64,000 bases of DNA from Bog-756 sp963828385 (GCA_963828385.1 CAWHEF010000002.1:2294001-2358000), one strand, 5' to 3'. Numbered from the stretch's first letter, positions 7,265 to 15,928 are shown. Made by a program: numbers and translations. Notes: generated by a model not told the origin, from the sequence alone.

Positions 7265-8563
7265 TCAGCGGTCCGCCGTAGCCGACTCCAGGATCCGGGC
7301 GAACCGCTCCTTGGCCTCCGCCCTCCGGGTCGGGACGTGCTCGGTGGGCACCTCGGTCGGTGCGTAGCGCTTCAAGGTCTGGCGGGCGACCGTCACCTTG
7401 TGGACCTCGTCGGGGCCATCGTAGATACGGGCAGCCCGCGCCTGGCGGTACATCGACTCGAGGGGGAGATCGGTGGAGAACCCGAGGGCGCCGTGCACCT
7501 GGATGGCGCGGTCGATGACGTTGTAGAGGACGCCGGCCCCGTAGTACTTGATCATGGCGATCTCGACCCGGGCCGCCGATGCCCCCTCCTTGTCCATCTT
7601 CCACGCCGCGTACAGGGTCATGAGCCGGGCTGCGGTCATCTCTGCGAGGGAGTCGGCCACCCAGTTCTGCACCGTCTGCTTGTCGGCGAGGAGCGACTTG
7701 TGGGTCGTCCTCGACACCGCCCGCTCGCAGAGCATGTCGAAAGCCCGCCGCGACTGTCCGAGCCAGCGCATGCAGTGGTGGATGCGGCCAGGGCCGAGGC
7801 GCTGCTGGGCGAGTACGAATCCCTGGCCCTCCTGGCCGACCAGGTTGTCGTAGGGGACGCGGACCTCGCGGTAACGGATCTCGGCGTGCCCGCCGAACTT
7901 GCCGAAATGGTCGACCGGGTCCTCCATGGTGGCCACGTCGCGGACGATCTCGACCCCGGGCGTGTCCGCCGGGACCACGATCATCGAGCAGCCCTGATAG
8001 GGATGGACGTCGGGATTGGTCACGGCCATCACGATCAGGATGTCGGCGACCGAGCCGTTGGACGTGAACCACTTGTGTCCGTTGATCACCCACTGGTCGC
8101 CGTCGCGCACCGCCGTGGTGGCTATCATCGTTGGGTCGGCACCCGCACCGGGCTCGGTCATGGAGAACCCGCTCCTGATGCCGCCGTCCAGGAGCGGCTG
8201 CAGCCACCGCTGCCGCTGCTCCTCGCGTCCCGACGACTCGATGCCGATGGCCAGGAGCTCGGCATTGCCCGAGTCCGGGGCGTTGTTGCCGAACACCACG
8301 GGGCCGTAGGGCGTCTCGCCGAGGATCTCGTGCATCAGCCCCAGGCGGACCTGGCCGAACCCCCCGCCACCGAGCTCGGGCGGGAGGTGGGAAGCCCAGA
8401 GGCCACGCGCCTTCACCTCGTCCTGGAGGGGCTTGATGACCTCCAGGAGTTCGTCGTAGTCGAGGCCGAGCGTCTCGAGCGGGTAGATCTGCTCGCGCAC
8501 GAACCCGCGCATCCACGCCAGCTGCTCCTCGAACTCGGGCTCGGTCGAAAAGTCCCACGCCAT
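7265..8563 (-). CDS. Acyl-CoA dehydrogenase
   Basis: 432 residues, FAD-dependent alpha,beta-dehydrogenation of an acyl-CoA. Recognisable parts: substrate-binding FSMTEPGAGADPTMIATTA, FAD/middle-domain KWFTSNGSVADILIV, and the C-terminal helical domain ending QVHGALGFSTDLPLESMYRQAR then IYDGPDEVHK, where the glutamate is the likely catalytic base. The N terminus (MAWDFSTEPEFEEQLAWMRGF) fits a subgroup with an extended first helix. The start ATG at 8563 has GAGAGG about 9 bases upstream. The promoter probably shares its -10 with the divergent small gene at 8615. The chain-length preference cannot be read. Confidence 0.9.
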   Translation of the reverse strand: MAWDFSTEPEFEEQLAWMRGFVREQIYPLETLGLDYDELLEVIKPLQDEVKARGLWASHLPPELGGGGFGQVRLGLMHEILGETPYGPVVFGNNAPDSGNAELLAIGIESSGREEQRQRWLQPLLDGGIRSGFSMTEPGAGADPTMIATTAVRDGDQWVINGHKWFTSNGSVADILIVMAVTNPDVHPYQGCSMIVVPADTPGVEIVRDVATMEDPVDHFGKFGGHAEIRYREVRVPYDNLVGQEGQGFVLAQQRLGPGRIHHCMRWLGQSRRAFDMLCERAVSRTTHKSLLADKQTVQNWVADSLAEMTAARLMTLYAAWKMDKEGASAARVEIAMIKYYGAGVLYNVIDRAIQVHGALGFSTDLPLESMYRQARAARIYDGPDEVHKVTVARQTLKRYAPTEVPTEHVPTRRAEAKERFARILESATADR

Positions 8564-8602
8564 GGCCGTGCCTCTCTTCTTTGTCTCTCGGTCTTCGACC
8601 AC

Positions 8603-8609
8603 TACCGTA
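8603..8609. promoter_or_regulatory. Bidirectional promoter, overlapping -10 boxes
   Basis: TACCGTA reads TACCGT on the plus strand (8603-8608, 6 bases before ATG 8615, with a possible TTGTCT -35 at 8581-8586). On the minus strand it reads TACGGT (8609-8604), about 40 bases before the acyl-CoA dehydrogenase start. Confidence 0.5.
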
Positions 8610-8614
8610 ACGGC

Positions 8615-8794
8615 ATGCCCGGCGAGCCCACATCTACCCCCGTCCGCACCACGGTGACCCTGACCGCTGCCAACCCCGGCCTGCCCGACGGTGAGCCGGA
8701 CCGGGCCGACCTCGACTCCACCGAGGCGAGGGATCGTCTCCGCCGGGCCGAGACCGCCCTGCTCGACGAGCGCCGGCGCCTTGACCGGGAGTGA
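8615..8794 (+). CDS. 59-residue hypothetical protein upstream of bioB
   Basis: Small open frame MPGEPTSTPVRTTVTLTAAN to ETALLDERRRLDRE, hydrophilic, with a likely charged C-terminal helix (EARDRLRRAETALLDERRRL). It overlaps the proposed TTG start of bioB by 14 bases. Support for being real: a -10 box sits exactly 6 bases before its ATG, the pattern shared by many genes here, and it is the first frame on the bioB transcript. No known family. It could be a true small protein, a leader peptide coupling translation into bioB, or the natural N terminus of a frameshifted bioB. Confidence 0.5.
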   Translation: MPGEPTSTPVRTTVTLTAANPGLPDGEPDRADLDSTEARDRLRRAETALLDERRRLDRE

Positions 8795-9722
8795 GCTCGG
8801 CGGCCTCGCCGAGCTGCCCGATCGGTGGGTGACCTCGCTCGGCGCCGTCGCCCACCAGGTTCGCCTGGCCTGGTGCGGTCCCGGTGTCGAGGTCGAAGGC
8901 ATCCTCTCGGCCAAGACCGGCGGCTGCCCCGAGGACTGCCACTTCTGCTCGCAGTCGTCCCGGTTCGACACCCCGGTCAAGGCGACCCCCTTCCTCGACA
9001 CCGACGAGGTGCTGCGGGCGGCGAGGGAGACGAGGACCGCCGGGGCCAGCGAGTTCTGCATCGTGCTCGCCGTGCGCGGGCCCGACGAGCGCACCATGGA
9101 GCGCATCCTCGAGCTCGTGCCCCTCGTCAGGGAGGGGACGGGCCTCAACGTGGCGGTGAGCGCCGGGATCCTCACCGAGGAGCAGGGGCGCCGCTTCGCC
9201 GATGGCGGCGTCCACCGCTACAACCACAACCTCGAGACGTCCCGCTCGTTCTTCTCCTCTGTGGTGACATCGCACACCTGGGACGATCGTCAGGAGACGT
9301 GCCGCATCGTCCGCCGGCACGGGATGGAGCTTTGCTGCGGCGCCCTGATCGGCATGGGCGAGACCGACGCCCAGCGGGTCGAGCTGATCGTCGAGCTCCA
9401 GGAGCTCGACCCGACCGAGGTGCCGCTCAACTTCCTCAACCCGAGGCCGGGCACACCGCTCGGCCGGGCGCGCCCGCTCGAGGCATGGGAGGCCATCCGC
9501 TGGATCGCCCTGTTCCGGCTGGGGCTCCCCGGAGTCATCCTCCGATACGCCGGAGGACGCGAGATCACCTTGCGCGAGCTGCAGTCTTTGGGCATGACGT
9601 CGGGCATCAACGCCCTCATCGTCGGGAACTACCTGACCACCCTGGGCCGCTCCCCCGGCGACGACCTCCAGATGCTCACCGACCTGCGGATGCCTGTCGG
9701 CGCGCTCACCGGCGTGCTGTGA
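8781..9722 (+). CDS. bioB: Biotin synthase
   Basis: 313 residues, radical-SAM enzyme that inserts sulfur into dethiobiotin, the last step of biotin synthesis. The 4Fe-4S cysteines are in TGGCPEDCHFCSQS (Cys49, 53, 56). Further signatures are ATEFCIV-like SEFCIVLAVRGPDE, VHRYNHNLETSRSFF, ELCCGALIGMGET, EVPLNFLNPRPGTPL and YAGGREITLRELQ, all close to mycobacterial BioB. The start is uncertain: TTG at 8781 gives the usual N-terminal helix, and GTG at 8826 is an alternative. The gene overlaps the small frame before it and is followed after 2 bases by its auxiliary gene. Other biotin genes lie 7 kb away. Confidence 0.93.
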   Translation: MTGSELGGLAELPDRWVTSLGAVAHQVRLAWCGPGVEVEGILSAKTGGCPEDCHFCSQSSRFDTPVKATPFLDTDEVLRAARETRTAGASEFCIVLAVRGPDERTMERILELVPLVREGTGLNVAVSAGILTEEQGRRFADGGVHRYNHNLETSRSFFSSVVTSHTWDDRQETCRIVRRHGMELCCGALIGMGETDAQRVELIVELQELDPTEVPLNFLNPRPGTPLGRARPLEAWEAIRWIALFRLGLPGVILRYAGGREITLRELQSLGMTSGINALIVGNYLTTLGRSPGDDLQMLTDLRMPVGALTGVL

Positions 9723-9724
9723 CC

Positions 9725-9901
9725 ATGGCCGTGGTGGGCCTTCACTGCACCGGATGTGGTTCGAACACCTGTCGGGGCTGCGGGCGCCTTCTCGATCCGC
9801 CCCGGTTCTGCCCGACATGCGGGCGTCGGCTGGCGGTGACGGTGACACCGCAAGGCTTCCGGGCCCGTTGCCGTGACCACGGCGACGTCGAAGCTTCGTA
9901 G
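9725..9901 (+). CDS. bsaP: Biotin synthase auxiliary protein (BsaP-like)
   Basis: 58 residues, cysteine-rich: CTGCGSNTCRGCGRLLDP then RFCPTCGRRLAVTV and a final ARCRDHG. The arrangement CxGCGRxLD...PPRFCPxCGRR...ARCxxHG is that of the small protein encoded directly after bioB in mycobacteria (Rv1590 type). That protein is reported to be needed for BioB activity, probably through iron-sulfur chemistry. ATG at 9725 is 3 bases after the bioB stop, so the two form one operon. The match is by motif and by position. Confidence 0.8.
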   Translation: MAVVGLHCTGCGSNTCRGCGRLLDPPRFCPTCGRRLAVTVTPQGFRARCRDHGDVEAS

Positions 9902-9918
9902 CCGGCGGAGTTCTGCGC

Positions 9919-10200
9919 TCAGCCGGCGGGCACCTTCCAGCCCCGGGCTTCGGCGATCTCCTTGCACGTCGGGCACAGCGGGTAGCGGCCGGGGTTGCTG
10001 CCGGGGACCCAGACCTTCCCGCACAGGGCCTTGACCGCAGTCCCGTTGACCATGCCCTCGACGACGGTGGGGCCGGCGGAGACGTAGTCGCCCTCATCGG
10101 GCTTGAACCCCTCGAGCACGATATGGGTCATTCGCTCGTGGTCGCCGTCGAGCTGCGGCTCGACCCGGGTCGGCGCCACGCTGATGCCGGTGTCGGTCAC
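9919..10200 (-). CDS. DUF3039 family protein
   Basis: 93 residues: LDGDHERMTHIV, then GTAVKALCGKVWVPGSNPGRYPLCPTCKE. This is the DUF3039 pattern found across Actinobacteria, with one cysteine in ALCGK and a CPTC pair that could bind a metal. Function unknown. GTG start at 10200; a weak -10-like GATCCT lies 6 bases upstream. It converges on the biotin auxiliary gene and diverges from maf. Confidence 0.8.
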   Translation of the reverse strand: MTDTGISVAPTRVEPQLDGDHERMTHIVLEGFKPDEGDYVSAGPTVVEGMVNGTAVKALCGKVWVPGSNPGRYPLCPTCKEIAEARGWKVPAG

Positions 10201-10267
10201 CCGACCAGGATCGCGCGCCTGGTGCCGGCATGGGGCACGCCACGTCGTCGAGCCGCTTCAGCCGTCC

Positions 10268-10280
10268 TACGCTGGGACCA
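10268..10280 (+). promoter_or_regulatory. Leaderless -10 box, maf
   Basis: TACGCT at 10268-10273, 6 bases, ATG at 10280. No ribosome-binding site. Confidence 0.5.
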
Positions 10281-10880
10281 TGCCCCCGCGCACCTTGGTC
10301 CTCGCCTCGGGCTCTCCGGCGCGCCTCCGCCTCCTCCGTGACGCGGGCTTCGACCCCAAGGTGGTGGTCAGCGGCGTCGACGAGGCCGCGGTCGACGCCC
10401 CCGACGTTCCCACCCTCGTGACCACCCTGGCTGACCGGAAGGCCCGGGCGGTGGCCGCCCCGGGCGGGGATGCGATCGTCGTCGGTTGCGACTCGCTGCT
10501 CGAATTCGACGGGCGCCCTCATGGCAAGCCCCGATCCGAGTCGGAGGCCCGCAGCTGGCTCCGCGCCATGCGGGGCCGGTCCGGCACGCTGTTCACCGGG
10601 CACTGCGTCATCGACGAACGGACGGACCGGCAGGTCTCCGAGGTGGCGGCGACCGCTCGTCCGCTTCGGATCGACCACCGACGAGGAGCTCGACGCCTAC
10701 CTGGCCACGGGCGAGGCGATGGCGGTGGCCGGCGCCTTCACCCTCGACGGGAGATCGGCCCCGTTCGTCGACGGCGTCGACGGCGACCCGAGCAATGTGA
10801 TCGGGCTGTCGCTGTCGTTGCTGCGCTCGATGCTGGCCCGGCTCGGCGTTGCCGTCGCCGAGCTCTGGGCGCCGTCGTGA
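10280..10880 (+). pseudogene. maf: Maf-type nucleoside triphosphate pyrophosphatase, one frameshift
   Basis: About 199 residues once repaired; it hydrolyses non-canonical or unpaired NTPs to NMPs. Signature LVLASGSPARLRLLRDAGF at the N terminus, GCDSLLEFDGRPHGKPRS in the middle, and AYLATGEAMAVAGAFTLDG near the end. The frame breaks near 10650-10656. Removing one base joins VSEVAAT to LVRFGSTTDEELDAY and opens the frame to the TGA at 10878-10880. Since the rest is well conserved, a sequence error is more likely than a dead gene. The stop overlaps the dus start (GTGA). Confidence 0.8.
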
Positions 10881-10924
10881 CGGCGAGCGCGGTCGTGACG
10901 GCGAGCGCGGTCGTGACGGCGAGC
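10874..10924. repeat. 18-bp tandem repeat, nearly three copies, at the maf/dus junction
   Basis: GTCGTGACGGCGAGCGCG at 10874-10891 and 10892-10909, then a partial copy at 10910-10924. Each copy carries a GTG in the dus frame (10877, 10895, 10913), giving three possible starts six codons apart (VTASAV repeated). Confidence 0.9.
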
Positions 10925-12040
10925 CCTCCCCTGCGCCTGGGCGGTCTCGTGGTCGATCCCCCGGTGGTGCTCGCCCCGATGGCCGGCGTGACCAACATCG
11001 CCTTCCGGCGCCTGTGCCGCCGGTTCGGTGCCGGGCTGTACGTGAGCGAGATGATCACGGCGCGGGCACTCGTCGAAGGCAATGTCAAGACCATGAGCAT
11101 GGCCGCCTTCGGCCCCGACGAGCCGGTGCGGAGCGTCCAGCTGTGCGGGGTCGACCCCGTCGTGATGGGCGCTGCGGTCGGACGCCTGGTCGATGAGGTA
11201 GGCGTGGACCACATCGATCTCAACTTCGGATGCCCGGCGGCGAAGGTGACCCGCCAAGGGGCGGGGGCGGCGCTGCCTGTACGTCGGAGCCTGTTCCGGT
11301 CCATCGTCTCGGCCGCTGTCGACCGGGCCGGTTCGGTGCCGGTCACCGTCAAGATGCGGATGGGCATCGACCCCAACCGTCTCACGTTCCTCGAAGCCGG
11401 ACGGATCGCCGAGGACGAGGGCGTGGCCGCCGTGACCCTGCACGCCCGCACCGCCGAACAGCTCTACTCGGGCTCGGCGGACTGGTGGGCCATCGCAGAG
11501 CTCAAGGAGGCGTTGACCACAATCCCGGTACTGGGCAACGGCGACCTGTGGGAGGCCTCCGACGCCCTGGCCATGCGGGCGATGACCGGCTGCGACGGCG
11601 TCGTGGTCGGTCGGGGGTGCCTCGGTCGACCCTGGCTGTTCCGCGACCTGGCCGACGCCTTCGCCGGGCGGCCCGTGAGCGGGCCACCCAGCCTCGGGGA
11701 GATCGCCGGGTTGATGCGGACCCACGCCGAGCTGTTGTGCCAGGCCTTCGGAGCCGAGCTCGGGGTCCGGCAGTTCCGCAAGCACTCGGGGTGGTACCTG
11801 GCCGGCCTGCCGGTCGGATCGGCCGTCCGTCGTTCCCTCGCCCAGGCCTGCTCGCTCGACGAGGTGGAGGCCGTGCTCGGCGACCTCGACGCTGGGCTCG
11901 CCTTCCCTCCCGAAGCCATGCGCGTCGCCCGGGGTCACACCAACGGCCCCCGGCCGGTCCACCTTCCTGCGGGCTGGCTCGACCACCCTGACGACCTGAC
12001 GCCGCCGGCCGGCGGAGACGTGCTCGTCTCAGGAGGGTAG
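10877..12040 (+). CDS. dus: tRNA-dihydrouridine synthase, DusB-like
   Basis: About 375-387 residues depending on start. FMN enzyme that reduces uridine to dihydrouridine in tRNA. Signatures: VVLAPMAGVTNIAFRRLCR (FMN site), HIDLNFGCPAAKVTRQGAGA (catalytic cysteine in GCP), KMRMGID, TLHARTAEQLYSG, GNGDLW and GRGCLGRPWLF, then the C-terminal helical domain with FRKHSGWYL. Where other DusB proteins read GSAL after the cysteine, this one has GAAL. Three tandem GTG codons in an 18-bp repeat could each be the start. The first overlaps the maf stop as GTGA, so translation is probably coupled. Confidence 0.9.
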   Translation: MTASAVVTASAVVTASPPLRLGGLVVDPPVVLAPMAGVTNIAFRRLCRRFGAGLYVSEMITARALVEGNVKTMSMAAFGPDEPVRSVQLCGVDPVVMGAAVGRLVDEVGVDHIDLNFGCPAAKVTRQGAGAALPVRRSLFRSIVSAAVDRAGSVPVTVKMRMGIDPNRLTFLEAGRIAEDEGVAAVTLHARTAEQLYSGSADWWAIAELKEALTTIPVLGNGDLWEASDALAMRAMTGCDGVVVGRGCLGRPWLFRDLADAFAGRPVSGPPSLGEIAGLMRTHAELLCQAFGAELGVRQFRKHSGWYLAGLPVGSAVRRSLAQACSLDEVEAVLGDLDAGLAFPPEAMRVARGHTNGPRPVHLPAGWLDHPDDLTPPAGGDVLVSGG

Positions 12041-12152
12041 CCGCCCGGAGCAAGTAGCGACCGGCCGTGTGGGACAATGGCGGATGATCGCACGGGCCCC
12101 ATCGGCCGCTACGCCGTCCCGGTCGCCAGCCTCTGGCGCCTCTCCTCCTCCC

Positions 12153-13763
12153 ATGATCGTCGGCTCCTCACTCACCATCGAGATCGGCGACCGCACCCTC
12201 GTCGACGACGCCTCCTTCGTCGTCGGTGCCGGCGAGAAGGTCGGTCTGGTGGGCCGCAACGGCGCAGGAAAGTCGACGCTGCATCTCGGTCATCATCGAT
12301 CAGCCCGGAGGAAACGTCCGGATCTCGGGCAGGGCCGCCATCCGGGGGACGTACGGCTACCTGCCCCAGGTCTCCCGTGCCCGAAGGGCTCGGGCTGGAG
12401 CCGACCGGCTTCTCCCACGTCCTGTCGGGCCGGGGACTCGACGTGCTGGACGACGCACTGGGCAAGGCCCGCGACCAGATGGCCAAGGACCCGACCTCGG
12501 AGAACATCGACCTCTTCTCCGATCTGGAGGAGCAGTTCCGGAGAACGGCGGCTACGAGGCCGAATCGGCCATGGCCCGGCTGGCCGACGGGCTGGGGCTG
12601 GCCCAGGAGTTGCTCCTCGAGCGACATCGAGGTCGCTGTCGGGCGGCCAGCGCCGTCGGGTCGACCTGGTCCGCGATCCTGTTCCAGGGGCCCGACACCA
12701 TGATCCTCGACGAGCCCACCAACCATCTCGACCTTCCGGCCAAGCGATGGCTGATGGACGAGCTCGCCCGGTTCGAAGGTGCCATCCTGGTCGTCTCCCA
12801 CGATCTCAAGCTCCTCGACCGTTCGATCGACAAGGTCCTCGACCTCGCCCAGGGCAGACTGCACGAGTTCAAGGGAACCTACTCCTCCTACCGGACTCAG
12901 CTCGAGGCCGACCTCGACCCAACGCGAGCGTCGCCCCACGCTCGAGGCAACGCGAGATCAAGCGCCTCGTCCACCCTGGCCGACTCCATGCGGGGCAGCA
13001 CCAACCGGCGGGCCCGGATCGCCAAGTCGATCGACAAGCGGGTGGAGCGGCTCGAGTCGTCGAGGACCGAGGTGCACCAGGCGACAGAAGTGCCAGCTCG
13101 TTCCGCCTGCCCGAGGCCGCGCCGCTCGGGTGAGGTTCCCATCCGAGCCCTCGACCTCGGGGTCCGATACGGGTCCAACACCGTGCTCCGGTCGGTCAAC
13201 TTCCACTGCCGCCGCGGCGACCGGGTGGTCGTGATCGGCCGCAACGGCGCCGGCAAGTCAAGCCTGCTCCGGTGCTCTGGCCGGGATCCAGACCCCGACG
13301 GGCGGGGAGGTCGAGCTCGGGCGCCAACGTCTCGGTGGGCTACTTCGCCCAGGAGCACGAGCAGGTCGACGCCGACAAGACGGCCCTATCCAACATCGAC
13401 GACACCGTGCTCACCACCGAGACCGAACGCCGATCCCTGCTCGGCATGTTCGGGCTCACCGGCAAAGCCGCCCATCAATGCGCCGGGACGCTCTCGGGTG
13501 GCGAGCGGGCCAAGCTCGGCCTGGCCATGCTGGCCGCCGGTCGGGCCAACGTGCTGCTGCTCGACGAGCCGACCAACAACCTCGACCCGACCTCGATCGA
13601 GGCCGTCGGGACCATGCTCAGCACATGGTCGGGCACCGTCGTCGTGGTCAGCCACGACCGGGCCTTCGTCGAGGCCCTCGACCCGACCCACAGCCTCACG
13701 TTGCCCGAGGAGCGCTTCTCCCACTGGCGCGACACCGATCTCGACCAGGTGGAGGTCAAGTAG
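12153..13763 (+). pseudogene. ABC-F family ATPase, multiply frameshifted
   Basis: Two ABC ATPase domains without membrane parts, about 530 residues when pieced together across all three frames. First half: VGLVGRNGAGKSTL (Walker A), LSGGQRRRVDL, MILDEPTNHLDLP. Linker: RIAKSIDKRVERLE. Second half: VIGRNGAGKSSLLR, LSGGERAKLGLAML, LLLDEPTNNLDPTS and VVVVSHDRAFVEAL. ABC-F proteins act on ribosomes (translation factors or antibiotic protection). I count at least ten frame changes between 12281 and 13330. Those I could resolve base by base need removal of a single base, except one near 12537 that needs one added. This density, with every motif intact, suggests bad sequence rather than a decayed gene. 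Confidence 0.8.
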
Positions 13764-13872
13764 CCCACTCCGTCGGATGGAGCAGCCCGTGGCCCCAGGG
13801 ACTCCGCTCGTCCGGGGTAAGGCGCCGCTGGAACCACCTCATGGACGCCCCTGTCTGCAACACTGCCTCGAC

Positions 13873-14610
13873 ATGGCAGCCGGTGCCTCAGAGCCCAGCC
13901 GAGACGCCGACCTCGACGCGCCCGACGGCACCGGGTCGCGCCTTCCGGCCGACGGAACCGAAGGCTCCGGGCCGCCAGACGAACCGGGCACGACGAGGCT
14001 CATCGGGCTGACCGACGGGGTGGTGGCGATCGCCCTCACCCTGCTCGTCCTCCAGTTGAGAGTCCCCGCCCGGCACACGTTCGACGCCCGCTCGGCCTCC
14101 CAGCTCGCTCAAGCCCTGGGCCAGGAGTCGCGCCAGTTCACCGCTTACGTGGTCTCCTTCTTCGTCATCGCCATGTTCTGGCTGGTGCACCACCGCGTGT
14201 ACCACCTCATCCGGGTCCACCGCGAGAGCATTGCATGGTGGAATTTCATCTACCTCTTCACGGTCGCGCTCTTCCCGTTCTCGAGCGCGCTGATGGGCAC
14301 CTACTCCGACAACCCCGTGGCGGTCAGCTGGTTCGCGGCGAACCTGCTGCTCACCAGCCTCTCGACCTCCATCGTGTTCCTGGTGGCCAGAAACAAGGGA
14401 TTGCTCATCGACGGGGTGGACCCGGAAGAGGTGCGGCGCAGCACGATGCGGGGTGCCTACGTCGCCACCGTCGTGGCGGCGTCGATCGCGGTGGCGGCGT
14501 TCAACCCGCAGGCCGCCCCGTACGTCTGGCTGTTGATCTTCCTTCGTTCGCCCGCGGCCGCGCTGCTCTCGGGGACGAGGAGTGGAGCGAGGCCGCTACC
14601 CGAGGCCTGA
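13873..14610 (+). CDS. TMEM175-family (DUF1211) potassium-channel-like protein
   Basis: 245 residues, multi-pass. After an acidic N-terminal tail of about 40 residues comes IGLTDGVVAIALTLLVLQLRVP, which is helix 1 with the family's signature (usually FSDGVxAIAxTLLVL, here LTDG). It is followed by VVSFFVIAMFWLVHHRVY, FIYLFTVALFPFSSALMG and two more helices. Bacterial members form tetrameric K+-permeable channels. The start is uncertain: ATG 13873 is used, but in-frame codons upstream could add about 30 residues. It follows the ABC-F gene by 109 bases and converges on an SPFH gene. Confidence 0.75.
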   Translation: MAAGASEPSRDADLDAPDGTGSRLPADGTEGSGPPDEPGTTRLIGLTDGVVAIALTLLVLQLRVPARHTFDARSASQLAQALGQESRQFTAYVVSFFVIAMFWLVHHRVYHLIRVHRESIAWWNFIYLFTVALFPFSSALMGTYSDNPVAVSWFAANLLLTSLSTSIVFLVARNKGLLIDGVDPEEVRRSTMRGAYVATVVAASIAVAAFNPQAAPYVWLLIFLRSPAAALLSGTRSGARPLPEA

Positions 14611-14631
14611 TCCCGGCTCGAACGCGTTCGC

Positions 14632-15600
14632 TCAGGGCTTGGCCGGCGGGGTGCGGCCGTTGCCGCGGACCCGCTCGGTGCTGCCGTCGCCCTTGACCGC
14701 TTCGACCAGGGCCTGGGCCGCACCGACCAGGCCCGCCGCTTCATAGGGGACGACCAGCTTCGAGTTCGGCGACGTGGCGAGCGTCTGGAGGGCCCGCAGC
14801 TGGAGGACGGCGAGCGTGTTGGAGTGGATGGCCGAGGTGTCGATGGCGTCGAGCGCCGCCGATTCACCCTCCCCCCGTAGCCGGGCCGCCGCCTTCTCCC
14901 CGTCGGCTCGGAGCACGAGGGCCTGCTTCTGACCTTCCGCTTCGAGAATCGCCGCCTGCTTGCGTCCCTGGGCGCTGTTGATCGCCGCCTGCTGCTCGCC
15001 TTCCGAGGTGAGGATGGCCGCCCGCTTGTGCTGCTCGGCTTCCTTCTGCTCGGACATGGCCTGGAGGACATTGGTGGGCGGCGTGATGTCGAGGATCTCG
15101 ATCCGGTTGAGACGGACACCCCACTTGAGCGTGGCCTCGGTCATGTGGTCCTGCATCTTGGCGTTGATGGTCTCGCGTTCGGAGAGTGACTCGTCGAGGG
15201 TCAGCTCGCCGAACACGGCACGGAGGGCGGTCCGGGCCATCTGGTCGATGGCCAGTCCGAAGTCGTTCACCTCGAAGAGGGCGAGCTTGACGTCGGTCAC
15301 CTGGCAGAAGATGGTGGCGCTCACCTGGAGCGACACGTTGTCCTTGGTGATGACCGCCTGCTGGTCGCCGGTGCGGGGGAACTCACGCACGTCGACCTTG
15401 GCCATGCGATCCGCCAGCGGGACGAGCATGTGCAGACCCGGTTGGTAGATGGTCTTGAACTCGCCGAAGCGCTTCACCACGCCCACACAACCCTGCTGGA
15501 CGACCTTGAGACTTGACCGGAGGAACCCCACGACCACGATGGCGACAACTGCCGCCGCCACCACGATCCCCGCCACCTCACCGGTCGACGCGATGATCAT
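14632..15600 (-). CDS. SPFH/Band 7 protein (stomatin/QmcA type)
   Basis: 322 residues with one N-terminal membrane helix (about 8-27). A Band 7 domain follows: VVQQGCVGVVKRFGEFKTIYQPGLHMLVPLADRM, REFPRTGDQQAVITKDNVSLQVSA and ALRAVFGELTLDESLSERE. A long Glu/Lys/Ala-rich coiled coil runs from about 185 to 255, and a short C-terminal tail ends the protein. These proteins oligomerise in membrane microdomains. ATG at 15600 is chosen because AGGGAGG (15609-15615) lies 8 bases before it; a GTG at 15609 sits inside that site. A -10 box TACAGT is at 15622-15627. An NfeD-domain gene lies upstream in the same direction, a common pairing. Confidence 0.88.
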   Translation of the reverse strand: MIIASTGEVAGIVVAAAVVAIVVVGFLRSSLKVVQQGCVGVVKRFGEFKTIYQPGLHMLVPLADRMAKVDVREFPRTGDQQAVITKDNVSLQVSATIFCQVTDVKLALFEVNDFGLAIDQMARTALRAVFGELTLDESLSERETINAKMQDHMTEATLKWGVRLNRIEILDITPPTNVLQAMSEQKEAEQHKRAAILTSEGEQQAAINSAQGRKQAAILEAEGQKQALVLRADGEKAAARLRGEGESAALDAIDTSAIHSNTLAVLQLRALQTLATSPNSKLVVPYEAAGLVGAAQALVEAVKGDGSTERVRGNGRTPPAKP

Positions 15601-15608
15601 GACGACCA

Positions 15609-15627
15609 CCTCCCTGCCACCACTGTA
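15609..15627 (-). promoter_or_regulatory. Promoter -10 and ribosome-binding site of the SPFH gene
   Basis: TACAGT at 15627-15622 and AGGGAGG at 15615-15609, 8 bases before ATG 15600. Transcription would begin near the ribosome-binding site, giving a very short leader. Confidence 0.5.
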
Positions 15628-15721
15628 GGCACACGGGCGTCGCCGGCGTCCGCACGGGCATCGAAACGGCAGGCGGGGGGACGCCCCGAAGGGGAGATCC
15701 GCTGGTCGGGAGGCATCCTGC

Positions 15722-15928
15722 TCAGGTTGTGGGGTACACGACGAGCAGTCCTCGGTCGACGTCGGCCACCACCACCGTCGTCCCCGAGTCGATGGTCGTG
15801 CCGGGGAACAGGGACACGGCGTACCACTCCTCGCCGCGGGTGAGCACCGATCCGGGCTGGTGGCGGTCGGACACCGGCTTGGTCACGACCGCCGTCTCGC
15901 CGATCATGCCCGCGACCCCGTTCAACAT
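15722..15928 (-). CDS. NfeD-like C-terminal (OB-fold) domain protein, short
   Basis: 68 residues: MIGETAVVTKPVSD, GSVLTRGEEWYAVSLFPGTTIDSGTTVVVADVDRGLLVV. This is the soluble OB-fold domain of NfeD proteins, which partner SPFH proteins. Members normally carry membrane helices before it; none is present here, so this is the short cytosolic form or a truncated start. A TATAGT box lies about 70 bases upstream (15996-16001). There are 112 bases between it and the ribosome-binding site of the SPFH gene. Confidence 0.72.
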   Translation of the reverse strand: MLNGVAGMIGETAVVTKPVSDRHQPGSVLTRGEEWYAVSLFPGTTIDSGTTVVVADVDRGLLVVYPTT

